From contig NZ_CP132311.1 of NCBI RefSeq assembly GCF_030733845.1, positions 995,501-1,059,500 on the forward strand: DNA of 64,000 bases. Reading direction: 5' to 3'. Made by a program: the position numbers and the translations under genes. The notes under the pieces are model-generated. The model was not told where the DNA came from and did not search any database. It saw only the letters and a list, made by a program, of their open reading frames with translations. This DNA comes from Shinella zoogloeoides. Its GTDB lineage: Bacteria > Pseudomonadota > Alphaproteobacteria > Rhizobiales > Rhizobiaceae. Positions within the stretch are counted from its first letter, which is position 1. Every line of letters starts with the position of its first letter. Shown piece by piece: positions 8,774 through 16,820 of the stretch.

Positions 8774-9781
8774 ATGAACATCAAGAGCCTTCTCATCGGC
8801 TCCGCTGCCGCTCTCGCAGCAGTTTCCGGCGCACAGGCCGCCGACGCTATCGTTGCTGCCGAGCCCGAGCCGATGGAATACGTTCGCGTTTGCGACGCAT
8901 TCGGCACCGGCTACTTCTACATCCCGGGCACGGAAACCTGCCTCAAGATCGGTGGTTATGTCCGCTTCCAGGTTAACGTCGGCGAGCACGCTGCCTACGA
9001 CAACTCGAACGCGACCAACCCCTTCAACAACTCTGACTGGGATGCCGGCACGCAGGCTTACCTGACGTTCGACGCCAAGTCCGACACCGAATACGGCACG
9101 CTGACCGGCTACATCGCCCTCGAAGCTGACCTCGACGGCCCGTACGCTGGCGTATATGTCGACGAAGCCTACATCCAGCTCGGCGGCTTCAAGGCCGGTA
9201 ACTACTACGGTCCCTGGGACAAGGGCCTGAACGGCGAAACCGAAGACCTGAACGACGACAAGATCTTCAACTCGATCTCGTACACGTATGAAGGCGGCGC
9301 CTTCTCCGCTTACGTATCGCTTGACGAACTCGAATTCAGCACGACCCGTCCGAACGGCGTTGGCGTCACCGGCCTCGTAACGGCTGCTCTCGGCGGCGTT
9401 TCCATCGACCTGCTCGGCTCGTACGACACCGAAGTCGAAGAAGGCGCCATCCGCGCCCTGCTCTCGGCTGAACTCGGCCCGGGCACGCTTCAGGTTGCTG
9501 GTATCTGGTCTTCCGACCCGAACGCCTACTACCGTACGGCTGAATGGACTGTTGCTGGTTCGTACTCCTTCAAGGCTACTGAAAAGCTGACGATCACCCC
9601 GGCTGCTCAGTACTGGAGCGATGTCGGCTTCATCGACGGTGTTGACCAGTGGCGCGTTGGCCTCACGGTCGGCTACGAAATCACGCAGGGCCTCGCAGCT
9701 CTCGCAACGGTTAACTACACCGACAACGACCTGACGGACGACAGCACCACCGGCTTCCTCCGCCTGCAGCGCAGCTTCTAA
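8774..9781 (+). CDS. Outer-membrane porin of the RopA/Omp2b (Porin_2) family
   Basis: A 335-residue protein with a signal peptide (residues 1-22, ending SGAQAADA) and a beta-barrel of alternating polar and aromatic segments ending in Phe (LRLQRSF), the usual C-terminal signature recognised by the BAM complex. The segment YVRVCDAFGTGYFYIPGTETCLKIGGYVR is the hallmark of rhizobial RopA and Brucella Omp2 porins, with the two cysteines expected there. The start at 8774 follows CTGGAGGTCAGAA. The gene shows a strongly restricted codon choice (for example GGC, CTC, AAG), typical of a highly expressed protein. It is monocistronic, with a long leader and a strong terminator. Confidence 0.93.
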   Translation: MNIKSLLIGSAAALAAVSGAQAADAIVAAEPEPMEYVRVCDAFGTGYFYIPGTETCLKIGGYVRFQVNVGEHAAYDNSNATNPFNNSDWDAGTQAYLTFDAKSDTEYGTLTGYIALEADLDGPYAGVYVDEAYIQLGGFKAGNYYGPWDKGLNGETEDLNDDKIFNSISYTYEGGAFSAYVSLDELEFSTTRPNGVGVTGLVTAALGGVSIDLLGSYDTEVEEGAIRALLSAELGPGTLQVAGIWSSDPNAYYRTAEWTVAGSYSFKATEKLTITPAAQYWSDVGFIDGVDQWRVGLTVGYEITQGLAALATVNYTDNDLTDDSTTGFLRLQRSF

Positions 9782-9804
9782 TCTGAAGTTGAGCTAAAGA
9801 TTGA

Positions 9805-9834
9805 CCCGCAGTCTCTTCGAGACTGCGGGTTTTT
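9805..9834 (+). terminator. Terminator of the porin gene
   Basis: CCCGCAGTCTC / GAGACTGCGGG perfect stem around TTC, followed by TTTTT, 23 bases after the porin stop. Confidence 0.93.
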
Positions 9835-9857
9835 CATTTGTGGCTTTGAAAAACGGC

Positions 9858-9902
9858 ACGCCTTTCCAGTCCCCGCGGTTATCCCGGAGACTGGAAAGGC
9901 GT
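9858..9902 (-). terminator. Terminator of the alpha/beta hydrolase gene (minus strand)
   Basis: A perfect 14-bp inverted repeat, ACGCCTTTCCAGTC (9858-9871) and its complement (9889-9902), with a 17-base loop. Read on the minus strand it follows the hydrolase stop by 6 bases and is followed shortly by GTTTTTC, as expected for a rho-independent terminator. Confidence 0.75.
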
Positions 9903-9908
9903 TATCGC

Positions 9909-10793
9909 TTAAAGGCGATCGAGAAACGCCTTTACCTTGGGAAACAGGCCGGGATGATGCAGGAGAGGGGCGTGGCCCTGGCCTTCGGCGACCACGGCTT
10001 GGACAGTCGGACGCTGCGCAGCCATGCGCGACAGGGTATCGGCTGAAAACAGCCTCGAATGTTCCCCGCGTACCGCGAGAACCGGCTTTTCCGCGAGAAG
10101 GTCGAACTGCGGCCATAGCGTGGGCAGCGGCTTGCTGAAATCGATCGCATGCAGCTGGTCCGCCAGCCTCGGATCGTGGTCGGCGACGACCTGTCCGTCC
10201 TTCACCGTATAGATGGCATCGGCCATCTCGCGCCAGTCGGCGCGCGTCAAGGCCGGGAAGGTCGATCCGTGGAGGTCTTCGAGCCCGACGGCCGCCGAAC
10301 CGAAGGTCGCCGGCTGGGCGCGTTTGCCGAGATAGTCGCGGATATCCTTTAGTCCCTCGGCTTCGATTTCAGGTCCGATATCGTTGAGAACGACGCCGGC
10401 GATGAAGCCGGGTTGCGTCGCGGCCAGGATATGCAGGATCAGCCCGCCGCGCGACGTCCCGACGAAGACCCCACGCGCAATGCCGAGCGCTGCGCACACG
10501 GCGATCACGTCTCGGCATTCGATGGCGACATTGTAGTTCGCGGGGTTGGCGTCATAAGCGGAGAACCCGCGCCCGCGATAATCGAACGCGACGACGCGCC
10601 GGGGGGAAACGGGATCCTGCGAAAGCAGCACGGCGAATTGGTGGAAGTCGCGCGCATTGCGGCTGAGGCCCGGCAGGCAGAGGATGGGGAGGCGCGTTTT
10701 ATCGCCGCGAACGGGCTGGTAATCCCGCACATGAAGCTGCAATCCGTCCGGAGCGGGGAAGAAGCGGCTCGTGGAATATATCATGGTTCGCAT
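9909..10793 (-). CDS. Alpha/beta-fold hydrolase
   Basis: A 294-residue soluble hydrolase. It shows the oxyanion region (LCLPGLSRNARDF), the nucleophile elbow GTSRGG (Ser in a G-x-S-x-G variant) and a C-terminal catalytic His in GQGHAPLL; the acid is probably the Asp/Glu near AVRGEHSRL. The substrate is unknown. The family includes esterases, haloperoxidase-like and epoxide hydrolase-like proteins. The start at 10793 (MRTMIYST) has AAAGG six bases upstream; an ATG at 10784 is an alternative. The upstream extension of the frame is low-complexity arginine-rich shadow sequence and was excluded. It is monocistronic between the porin and the transglycosylase. Confidence 0.8.
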   Translation of the reverse strand: MRTMIYSTSRFFPAPDGLQLHVRDYQPVRGDKTRLPILCLPGLSRNARDFHQFAVLLSQDPVSPRRVVAFDYRGRGFSAYDANPANYNVAIECRDVIAVCAALGIARGVFVGTSRGGLILHILAATQPGFIAGVVLNDIGPEIEAEGLKDIRDYLGKRAQPATFGSAAVGLEDLHGSTFPALTRADWREMADAIYTVKDGQVVADHDPRLADQLHAIDFSKPLPTLWPQFDLLAEKPVLAVRGEHSRLFSADTLSRMAAQRPTVQAVVAEGQGHAPLLHHPGLFPKVKAFLDRL

Positions 10794-10869
10794 GCCTGCC
10801 TTTGTCTGCGGACAGACTAGAGAGCCGTCGCGTCCCGGGCAAGGTACCCGCTGCCGGGCAGGGAACCGG

Positions 10870-12939
10870 CTACCGCCCGACGCTGAGATCGTGCACGATG
10901 TCGGCCTGCTGCCCGAGCCGCGTCTTGTAGACCTGGTAGTTCTCCATGACGCGCTGCACATAGCCGCGGGTCTCGGAGAAGGGAATGCGCTCGATCCAGT
11001 CGACCACCTCGTCGATCGGCTTGCCGCGCGGATCGCCATAGCGGGCGATCCACTGCGGCACGCGGCGCGGGCCGGCATTGTAGGCGATGAAGGTCAGCAC
11101 GTAGGAGCCGCCGAAATCGCTGATCTGCTCGCCGAGATAGTGCGCGCCGAGCGTGGCGTTGTAGGCGGCATCCGAGGTCAGTCGTTCCTTGGAATAGGCA
11201 AGGCCGTAGCGCTTGGCGACGCCCTGCGCCGTGCCCGGCATCAGTTGCAGCAGGCCCTGCGCATTGGCGGGCGAGACGGCGGCCGGGTTAAAGGCGCTTT
11301 CCTGCCGCGCGATGGCATAGGCAAGTGCCTTGCCCGAGCCCGCAATATTGGCGCCGTCGGGAATGACGCCGATGGGGAAGGCGAGGGCGGCGACATCGAT
11401 GCCGCGCCCGAAGGCGATCTTGCCGATCTGCAGCGAGAGCTGGTGGTTTCCGCCCTTTTCCGATTGCGCGGCGAGCAGGGCAAGTTCGCCGGGGTTCACC
11501 AGTTCGCCGGCGAGTGCGCGATAGAGGCTGTCGGCGCGCCAACCGTGGCCGGCGGCCTGCAGCCGGGCGATCGCCTGCACGGCCTCGTGCTGATTGAAGC
11601 GCGCCCGCTCCTCCGCCGTCGGGGTCGGATAGGCGACGTTGAGCGTCTTGCGGCCGAGCCGCGCGGCGGCAAGCTGGCCGTAGAAGGTGCCCGGAAAGTT
11701 CGCCGCCTTGGCAAAATAGTCCTTCGCCTCGCCCGGGCTTGCCTTTTCGGCGGCGCGGCCGAGCCAGTACCAGGCGCGGGAAACGGAAAGCGGCCGGTCG
11801 GAAGCCTGCAGGATGCGCTGGAAATGCTTGGCCGCCGCTTTCGCGTCGCCGAGGTCGCGCAGCGCATACCAGCCGGCATGGAACTCCGCCTCCACGATAT
11901 CCGAAGGATCGTTCGCGCCGTGATGCGCGGCCACGCGATAGGCGTCGCGATAGTCGCCGAGATCGGCAAGGCCGCGGCTGACGATGCGCTGCTCGTTCCA
12001 CCATGCGCCCGGATTGACGAGGCGCGCCGGGTCTTCCGGCATGGCGGTGAAGAGCTTTCCGGCCGCGCGATATTCCTCCTTGTTCCGCAGGTGGCGGATG
12101 CGCAGGAAGGTGTATGCCGGATCCTTCTGCCAGCTTGCGTCCACGGCCTTGATCAGGTCGCCAGCATTCTTGGCCTTGCGAAGGACGGCTGCCCAGGCGC
12201 GGTAAAGCGACTGCGCCTTGCCGAGATCGCCGAAACGCTGCGCCTGGTCGATGCGGTCGCGGTAGAGCAGCATGTCCATGCGCGCCTTGTGGTCTGCCAC
12301 GGTGAGCAGGGTGCCGAACTCCGCAAGGATCTGGCTTTCAAGGTCGCTGGAGAGCGCTTCCTTCTGCCAGAAGGAGCGCAGGATGTCGGTGGCGCGCACG
12401 GTATTGCCCGTCGCAACGAGAGCGCGGCTCAGCACGAGGGCGCCTTCCGCCGTTTCCGGCCGCGTCGTGCCGAAGGCGGCGAGGACGTCGGCGGTCGGCG
12501 GGTTTTCCCGGGCGAGCGCCCGCTCGGAATGGGTGCGCAGTGCCTTCAGGCCCGGCCAGCCCTTGAGCTCACGCTGGGCGGCGGCGATTTCGTAGGAGGG
12601 CACGCCGCGCTGGCCCGAAACGGCGATCGCCCAGGTCAGGATATGGCGGTCGAGGCTGTCGGCGGGCAGGCGGTTGCGGGCGGCGATGGCTGCGGCGGCA
12701 TCGCGGTTGGAAAGTGCGTCGAGGCCTTCGCGCAGCTCGGCGCTCGCCGGCTGAAGGCTCTCCGTGCGCGGGATGGCGTTGGTGATGACGTCCTTCGACG
12801 GCATGTCGGCGGCAAAGCCGAGCGGCTTTATCGCGGGCATTGCCGTGTTCTCCGCTTCCACCGGCGTGGAGTGAAGCGCAAGGCCGGCGAGGCCTGCAAG
12901 CAACAAGGCGCCAAGGGCGAAACTGTTTGTCGAGATCAT
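10870..12939 (-). CDS. slt: Soluble lytic murein transglycosylase (Slt70-like)
   Basis: Cleaves the MurNAc-GlcNAc bond of peptidoglycan, producing 1,6-anhydro-muropeptides in the periplasm. The 689-residue protein has a signal peptide (about 1-29), a long alpha-helical superhelical region (about 60-500) as in Slt70, and a C-terminal SLT catalytic domain. That domain has catalytic Glu547 in ARQESAFNP, the GLLQLMPGTA motif and the YNAGP motif (AYNAGPRRVPQW), all conserved. It is divergent from dapA across a 322-base gap and is not obviously in an operon. Confidence 0.93.
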   Translation of the reverse strand: MISTNSFALGALLLAGLAGLALHSTPVEAENTAMPAIKPLGFAADMPSKDVITNAIPRTESLQPASAELREGLDALSNRDAAAAIAARNRLPADSLDRHILTWAIAVSGQRGVPSYEIAAAQRELKGWPGLKALRTHSERALARENPPTADVLAAFGTTRPETAEGALVLSRALVATGNTVRATDILRSFWQKEALSSDLESQILAEFGTLLTVADHKARMDMLLYRDRIDQAQRFGDLGKAQSLYRAWAAVLRKAKNAGDLIKAVDASWQKDPAYTFLRIRHLRNKEEYRAAGKLFTAMPEDPARLVNPGAWWNEQRIVSRGLADLGDYRDAYRVAAHHGANDPSDIVEAEFHAGWYALRDLGDAKAAAKHFQRILQASDRPLSVSRAWYWLGRAAEKASPGEAKDYFAKAANFPGTFYGQLAAARLGRKTLNVAYPTPTAEERARFNQHEAVQAIARLQAAGHGWRADSLYRALAGELVNPGELALLAAQSEKGGNHQLSLQIGKIAFGRGIDVAALAFPIGVIPDGANIAGSGKALAYAIARQESAFNPAAVSPANAQGLLQLMPGTAQGVAKRYGLAYSKERLTSDAAYNATLGAHYLGEQISDFGGSYVLTFIAYNAGPRRVPQWIARYGDPRGKPIDEVVDWIERIPFSETRGYVQRVMENYQVYKTRLGQQADIVHDLSVGR

Positions 12940-13261
12940 GCTATGTCCCGGATGCCTGACAGGCGGCCCGTCTGACCGTCTCTTTCCGCCTGATCCTTGA
13001 CAATCAATTAACCCTTTGTTGCCTTAACGAAACCTTACCGGCAACGCTCACTAAGCCGTGAACGCCGGTGCCTTGAAAGCGACGGGCGAGGGAAGGCGAA
13101 TATTCGCTCGCCATCGCCGTTTCGCCTTGATCATGCATGAAAAACGCCCCTCGCGCCGCTTGCCGCATGACTGTCACATGATTATTGTGCGGCAGTTTTT
13201 AACCACGGAATACGGCCAAAGCATGTATGCCTCCGGGCGGCTCTGGTCTCAGGAGTTCTCG
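12940..13261. other. Divergent promoter region between slt and dapA
   Basis: A 322-base gap with an AT-rich stretch (about 12995-13040) that probably holds the promoters. No ORF with a ribosome-binding site, no lysine riboswitch-like structure and no clear terminator were seen. The dapA frame stays open upstream to 13058 but has no proper start there. Confidence 0.5.
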
Positions 13262-14146
13262 ATGTTCAAGGGATCCATTCCCGCTCTCGTCACCCCCTTC
13301 ACCGATGCCGGCGCTGTCGACGAAGATGCCTTCGCCGCCCATGTCGAATGGCAGATCGGCGAAGGCAGCCATGGCTTCGTTCCGGTCGGCACCACCGGCG
13401 AATCGCCCACGCTGTCGCATGACGAGCACAAACGGGTCGTGGAACTCTGCATCAAGGTGTCCGCCGGCCGCGTGCCGGTCATCGCCGGTGCAGGCTCGAA
13501 CAACACCAAGGAAGCGATCGATCTCGCCCAGCACGCCGAAAAGGCCGGTGCGGACGCGATCCTGGTCGTGACGCCCTATTACAACAGGCCGACCCAGAAG
13601 GGGCTGTTCGCGCATTATGCCGCGATCGCCGGGGCCGTGAAGCTGCCGATCATCATCTACAACATCCCCGGCCGCTCGGTGGTCGACATGACCCCTGAGA
13701 CGATGGGTGCGCTTCACAAGGCGCATCCCTCGATCATGGGCGTCAAGGATGCGACGGGCAAGATCGAGCGCGTTTCGGAGCAGCGCATCGCCTGCGGCAA
13801 GGGTTTCGTCCAGCTTTCCGGCGAGGATGCGACCGCACTCGGCTTTAACGCCCATGGCGGGACGGGGTGCATCTCGGTGACGGCCAATGTCGCGCCGCGG
13901 CTCTGTGCCGAGTTCCAGGAGGCGACGCTTGCCGGCGATTATGCCAAGGCGCTGGAATACCAGGACAAGCTGATGCCGCTGCACAAGGCGATCTTCCTGG
14001 AGCCGGGGCTCTGCGGCGCCAAGTATGCGCTGCACCGCACGCGCGGCATGAACCGCACCGTCCGCTCGCCGCTCCTCTCGGCGCTCGAGCCTTCCACCGA
14101 GGCAGCGATCGACGCGGCGCTTCGCCACGCCGGCCTGTTGAACTGA
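13262..14146 (+). CDS. dapA: 4-hydroxy-tetrahydrodipicolinate synthase
   Basis: Condenses pyruvate with aspartate semialdehyde, the first committed step to diaminopimelate and lysine. The protein has 294 residues, normal for DapA. The Schiff-base lysine is Lys162 (GVKDATG), the active-site tyrosine is Tyr133 in YNIPGRS, and the GTTGESPTL motif of the substrate pocket is present. AGGAG precedes the ATG at 13262. smpB starts two bases after the stop, so the two genes are very probably cotranscribed, as in other rhizobia. Confidence 0.97.
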   Translation: MFKGSIPALVTPFTDAGAVDEDAFAAHVEWQIGEGSHGFVPVGTTGESPTLSHDEHKRVVELCIKVSAGRVPVIAGAGSNNTKEAIDLAQHAEKAGADAILVVTPYYNRPTQKGLFAHYAAIAGAVKLPIIIYNIPGRSVVDMTPETMGALHKAHPSIMGVKDATGKIERVSEQRIACGKGFVQLSGEDATALGFNAHGGTGCISVTANVAPRLCAEFQEATLAGDYAKALEYQDKLMPLHKAIFLEPGLCGAKYALHRTRGMNRTVRSPLLSALEPSTEAAIDAALRHAGLLN

Positions 14147-14147
14147 C

Positions 14148-14627
14148 ATGGCAACGAAAGCGCGCCCGACGACGGTCAAGAAGATTGTAGCGGAGAACCG
14201 GAAGGCCCGCTTCAACTACGAGATCGTGGATACCTACGAGGCCGGTCTGGTGCTGACCGGTACGGAGGTCAAGTCGCTGCGCGAAGGCAAGGCGAATATC
14301 GCGGAATCCTACGCCTCGGACGAGGGCGGCGAGATCTGGCTGATCAATTCCTATCTGCCGGAATACCTGCAGGCGAACCGCTTCAACCACGAGACGCGGC
14401 GGCGCCGCAAGCTCCTGCTTTCCAAGCGCGAGATCCATCGCCTGCGCATCGCGATCAACCGTGAAGGCATGACGCTCGTGCCGCTCAAGGTCTACTTCAA
14501 CGATGTCGGGCGTGCCAAGCTCGAGCTCGCGCTTGCCAAGGGCAAGAAGCTGCACGACAAGCGCGAGACGGAGAAGGAGCGCGACTGGAACCGCCAGAAG
14601 GGCCGCCTGCTGCGCGAGCGCGGCTGA
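14148..14627 (+). CDS. smpB: SsrA-binding protein SmpB
   Basis: Binds tmRNA and brings it to stalled ribosomes for trans-translation. The 159 residues include the family motifs [25 protein letters not shown] and the basic C-terminal tail [17 protein letters not shown] that enters the mRNA channel. It lies directly downstream of dapA. No ssrA gene is present in this window. Confidence 0.97.
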   Translation: MATKARPTTVKKIVAENRKARFNYEIVDTYEAGLVLTGTEVKSLREGKANIAESYASDEGGEIWLINSYLPEYLQANRFNHETRRRRKLLLSKREIHRLRIAINREGMTLVPLKVYFNDVGRAKLELALAKGKKLHDKRETEKERDWNRQKGRLLRERG

Positions 14628-14647
14628 AGCGGCTTCCGGCTTCCTCC

Positions 14648-15118
14648 TCAGAACTGGGTGTAAAGCTGCGCAATCATCGTCTGCTGGGCGGTGCGCGACA
14701 GCTGCGCGCTGCCCACTTCGGCCGGTACGTCCGGCGACGGGGCAGGGTTGGCGCTCGGCGTGCGCGCCGTCAGGAACGAGGACATCAGCGAGTTGAGATC
14801 GCCGCTGTCGATGGCGAGCCGTGCGCCCGGGTTGCGCTCCGCTGCGACCTGCTGGTCGGTGGTCGGCTGGGCGACCGGTGCGGCATAGGAGAGGGCGGAG
14901 ATGCCCGGCAGGCCGTTCGGCGCATAGAGGAAGCCGAGGTCACCCTGGTCTTCAGCAACGTCGGAGGGCGTCGAGACGGTCGTCACCGGCTGCGGCAGGA
15001 CGAGGGCAGCAAGCGCCGCCACGGCGGGGCGGTTCTCGGATGCATTGGCCGAACGCAGCTCCAGCGCGTTCGATACTGCCCGGTAGCTGTTGCCCGAGGC
15101 CGATACTGCGTCCACCAT
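14648..15118 (-). CDS. Conserved hypothetical protein, low complexity
   Basis: 156 residues rich in Ala, Pro, Ser and Val, with no signal peptide, membrane segment or recognisable domain. The N-terminus (MVDAVSASGNSYRAV) resembles secreted or flagellum/rod-associated rhizobial hypotheticals, but no function can be assigned. No strong Shine-Dalgarno is seen at 15118. It is convergent with smpB, separated by 20 bases. It could be a real but fast-evolving gene; codon third positions are GC-rich as in neighbours. Confidence 0.55.
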   Translation of the reverse strand: MVDAVSASGNSYRAVSNALELRSANASENRPAVAALAALVLPQPVTTVSTPSDVAEDQGDLGFLYAPNGLPGISALSYAAPVAQPTTDQQVAAERNPGARLAIDSGDLNSLMSSFLTARTPSANPAPSPDVPAEVGSAQLSRTAQQTMIAQLYTQF

Positions 15119-15269
15119 GTTCCGAATGCCCTGATACGAATGACTGTCCGATGTCGGGAATATCAGGAGAGTCTTGCAGAACGTTAATGGGCGGCCATCG
15201 CATTTGATTCAATGTTTAACAAAGCATTGAAAGCGGCGGATTTTCGGGGTTTCGAAGGCTGTGCGAGAC

Positions 15270-15297
15270 GAAAAACCCCGGCACAGGGGCCGGGGTC
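15270..15297 (-). terminator. Terminator of the NYN-domain gene (minus strand)
   Basis: On the minus strand: ACCCCGGC, loop, GCCGGGG, then TTTTT, located 25 bases beyond the TAG stop of the NYN gene. Confidence 0.85.
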
Positions 15298-15321
15298 CGC
15301 GTTTCTTTTCGAGGCAGGCCC

Positions 15322-15897
15322 CTATTGGGCGACGGTTTCCACAGGCTCGACCGTGCGCTGCGGGCGCTCGGACGGGTCGCGGCCGATTTCGGCCTTCAGC
15401 GAGCCGAGGTCGATGAAGTAATCGGCCTGGCGGCGCAGGTCGTCGGCGATCATCGGCGGCTGCGTCTGCATGGTGGAGACGACGGAGACCTTGCGGCCCC
15501 TGCGCTGCAACGCCTCGACGAGCGTGGTGAAATCGCCGTCGCCGGAGAAGATGACGAGGTGATCGACGGTCTCGGACTGCTCCATCGCGTCGATGGCGAG
15601 CTCGATGTCCATGTTGCCCTTGATCTTGCGGCGGCCGAGCGAGTCGGTGAATTCCTTGGCGGGCTTGGTGACGACCTTGTAGCCGTTGTAGTCGAGCCAG
15701 TCGATCAGCGGGCGGATGGAGGAATATTCCTGGTCCTCGATGAGGGCCGTGTAGTAATAGGCGCGCAGCAGGTAGCCGCGTTTCTGGAAGGCCTTGAGCA
15801 GCTTCCTGTAATCGATGTCGAAGCCGAGTGTTCTTGATGCCGCATAGAGATTTGCACCGTCGATGAAGAGGGCGATTTTCTCGCGGGGGTCGAACAT
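15322..15897 (-). CDS. NYN-domain (LabA/DUF88-type) predicted ribonuclease
   Basis: A 191-residue member of the NYN family, a PIN-like nuclease fold. Conserved acidic residues are visible in FIDGANLY (near the N-terminus), KGNMDIELAIDA and FSGDGDFTTLVE, the metal-binding positions expected for this fold. The C-terminal 30 residues are a polar tail. The family is widespread in alphaproteobacteria next to rpoZ, and its RNA target is unknown. It is divergent from rpoZ across 410 bases and has its own terminator. Confidence 0.85.
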   Translation of the reverse strand: MFDPREKIALFIDGANLYAASRTLGFDIDYRKLLKAFQKRGYLLRAYYYTALIEDQEYSSIRPLIDWLDYNGYKVVTKPAKEFTDSLGRRKIKGNMDIELAIDAMEQSETVDHLVIFSGDGDFTTLVEALQRRGRKVSVVSTMQTQPPMIADDLRRQADYFIDLGSLKAEIGRDPSERPQRTVEPVETVAQ

Positions 15898-16307
15898 GCC
15901 GGATAATCCTTTTAAATAGAAGTTGCGTTAAACGACTGATTTTTGCCCAAACGGCAGTTGCCCGGATGCACTATCCGGTTGAATTAATTCTTCTTCATAT
16001 AATCTTCATTTAGGGCAGTGTCCGGCGCTTTCCAAGCAAACCTAGGTTGCGAAGGCGATTTTTCCGGCCGGCATCGTTTCAGCAAATTCAAAGGCTTCGG
16101 AATTGGGAAATAGTTCCCGCGCCTTACCCTATTTGTCCGATATTTCCGCGTTTTGCTTACCGTAACGGGAGGTGTCAATCACAAGTTACATGGGCTGCCT
16201 TACGACACCTCTCCGCCGGCGCCGGACAAGGAAAAACTTGAATTTGCCTTCCATTGCCTGTATCGGGCATGCAAACTCCTGAAATTCTCGATCACAAAGG
16301 ACAGGCA
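15898..16307. other. Divergent regulatory region between the NYN gene and rpoZ
   Basis: 410 bases without a supported gene; short open frames here lack start sites. An AT-rich stretch near 15910-16010 probably contains the NYN promoter. A weak TTGAAT-N17-TATCGG pair near 16237-16265 could be the rpoZ promoter. Confidence 0.4.
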
Positions 16308-16709
16308 ATGGCCCGTGTCACCGTTGAAGATTGCATTGACAAGGTAGACAACCGCTTCGAGCTGGTTCTTCTTGCAAGCCATCGCGCCCGCCTCATCTCG
16401 CAGGGCGCCTCCATTACCATCGACCGCGACAACGACAAGAACCCCGTCGTGGCGCTGCGCGAGATCGCCGACGAAACCCTTTCGCCCGACGACCTGAAGG
16501 AAGACCTGATCCACTCGCTGCAGAAGCATGTGGAAGTGGACGAGCCCGAGTCCGACCCGGCAAGCCTGCTGGCGGACGACGCAACGACCGCCACCGTCGA
16601 CGAGGACGAGGACCAGCCGGAAACGATCGCCTTCGACCGCATGTCGGAAGAAGAGCTGCTCGCCGGCATCGAAGGTCTCGTTCCGCCGGAAAAGAGCGAC
16701 GATTACTGA
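16308..16709 (+). CDS. rpoZ: RNA polymerase omega subunit
   Basis: Small RNA polymerase subunit that helps assemble beta-prime and forms part of ppGpp site 1. The 133-residue protein begins [23 protein letters not shown], diagnostic of RpoZ, and has the long acidic C-terminal extension usual in Rhizobiaceae. The ATG at 16308 follows AAAGGACAGGCA; a longer frame from 16254 was discarded. It lies 111 bases upstream of rsh, the classical rpoZ-spoT pairing. Confidence 0.96.
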   Translation: MARVTVEDCIDKVDNRFELVLLASHRARLISQGASITIDRDNDKNPVVALREIADETLSPDDLKEDLIHSLQKHVEVDEPESDPASLLADDATTATVDEDEDQPETIAFDRMSEEELLAGIEGLVPPEKSDDY

Positions 16710-16820
16710 TTTCGGTTACCTTGCCGAAACCTTTGTTGTTGCGAATGCCGGTGCGCCCCTCTTAAGGTCGGGGCGCACTTTTCTTTTGCCCTGCCGGAAG
16801 CGGGGAGGAGCCGTCCGAGG

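Noticed and set aside
10771..12975. Long plus-strand frame opposite the lytic transglycosylase
   Set aside because: Antisense shadow with low-complexity Arg/Gly/Ala sequence; the minus strand carries the SLT catalytic motifs.
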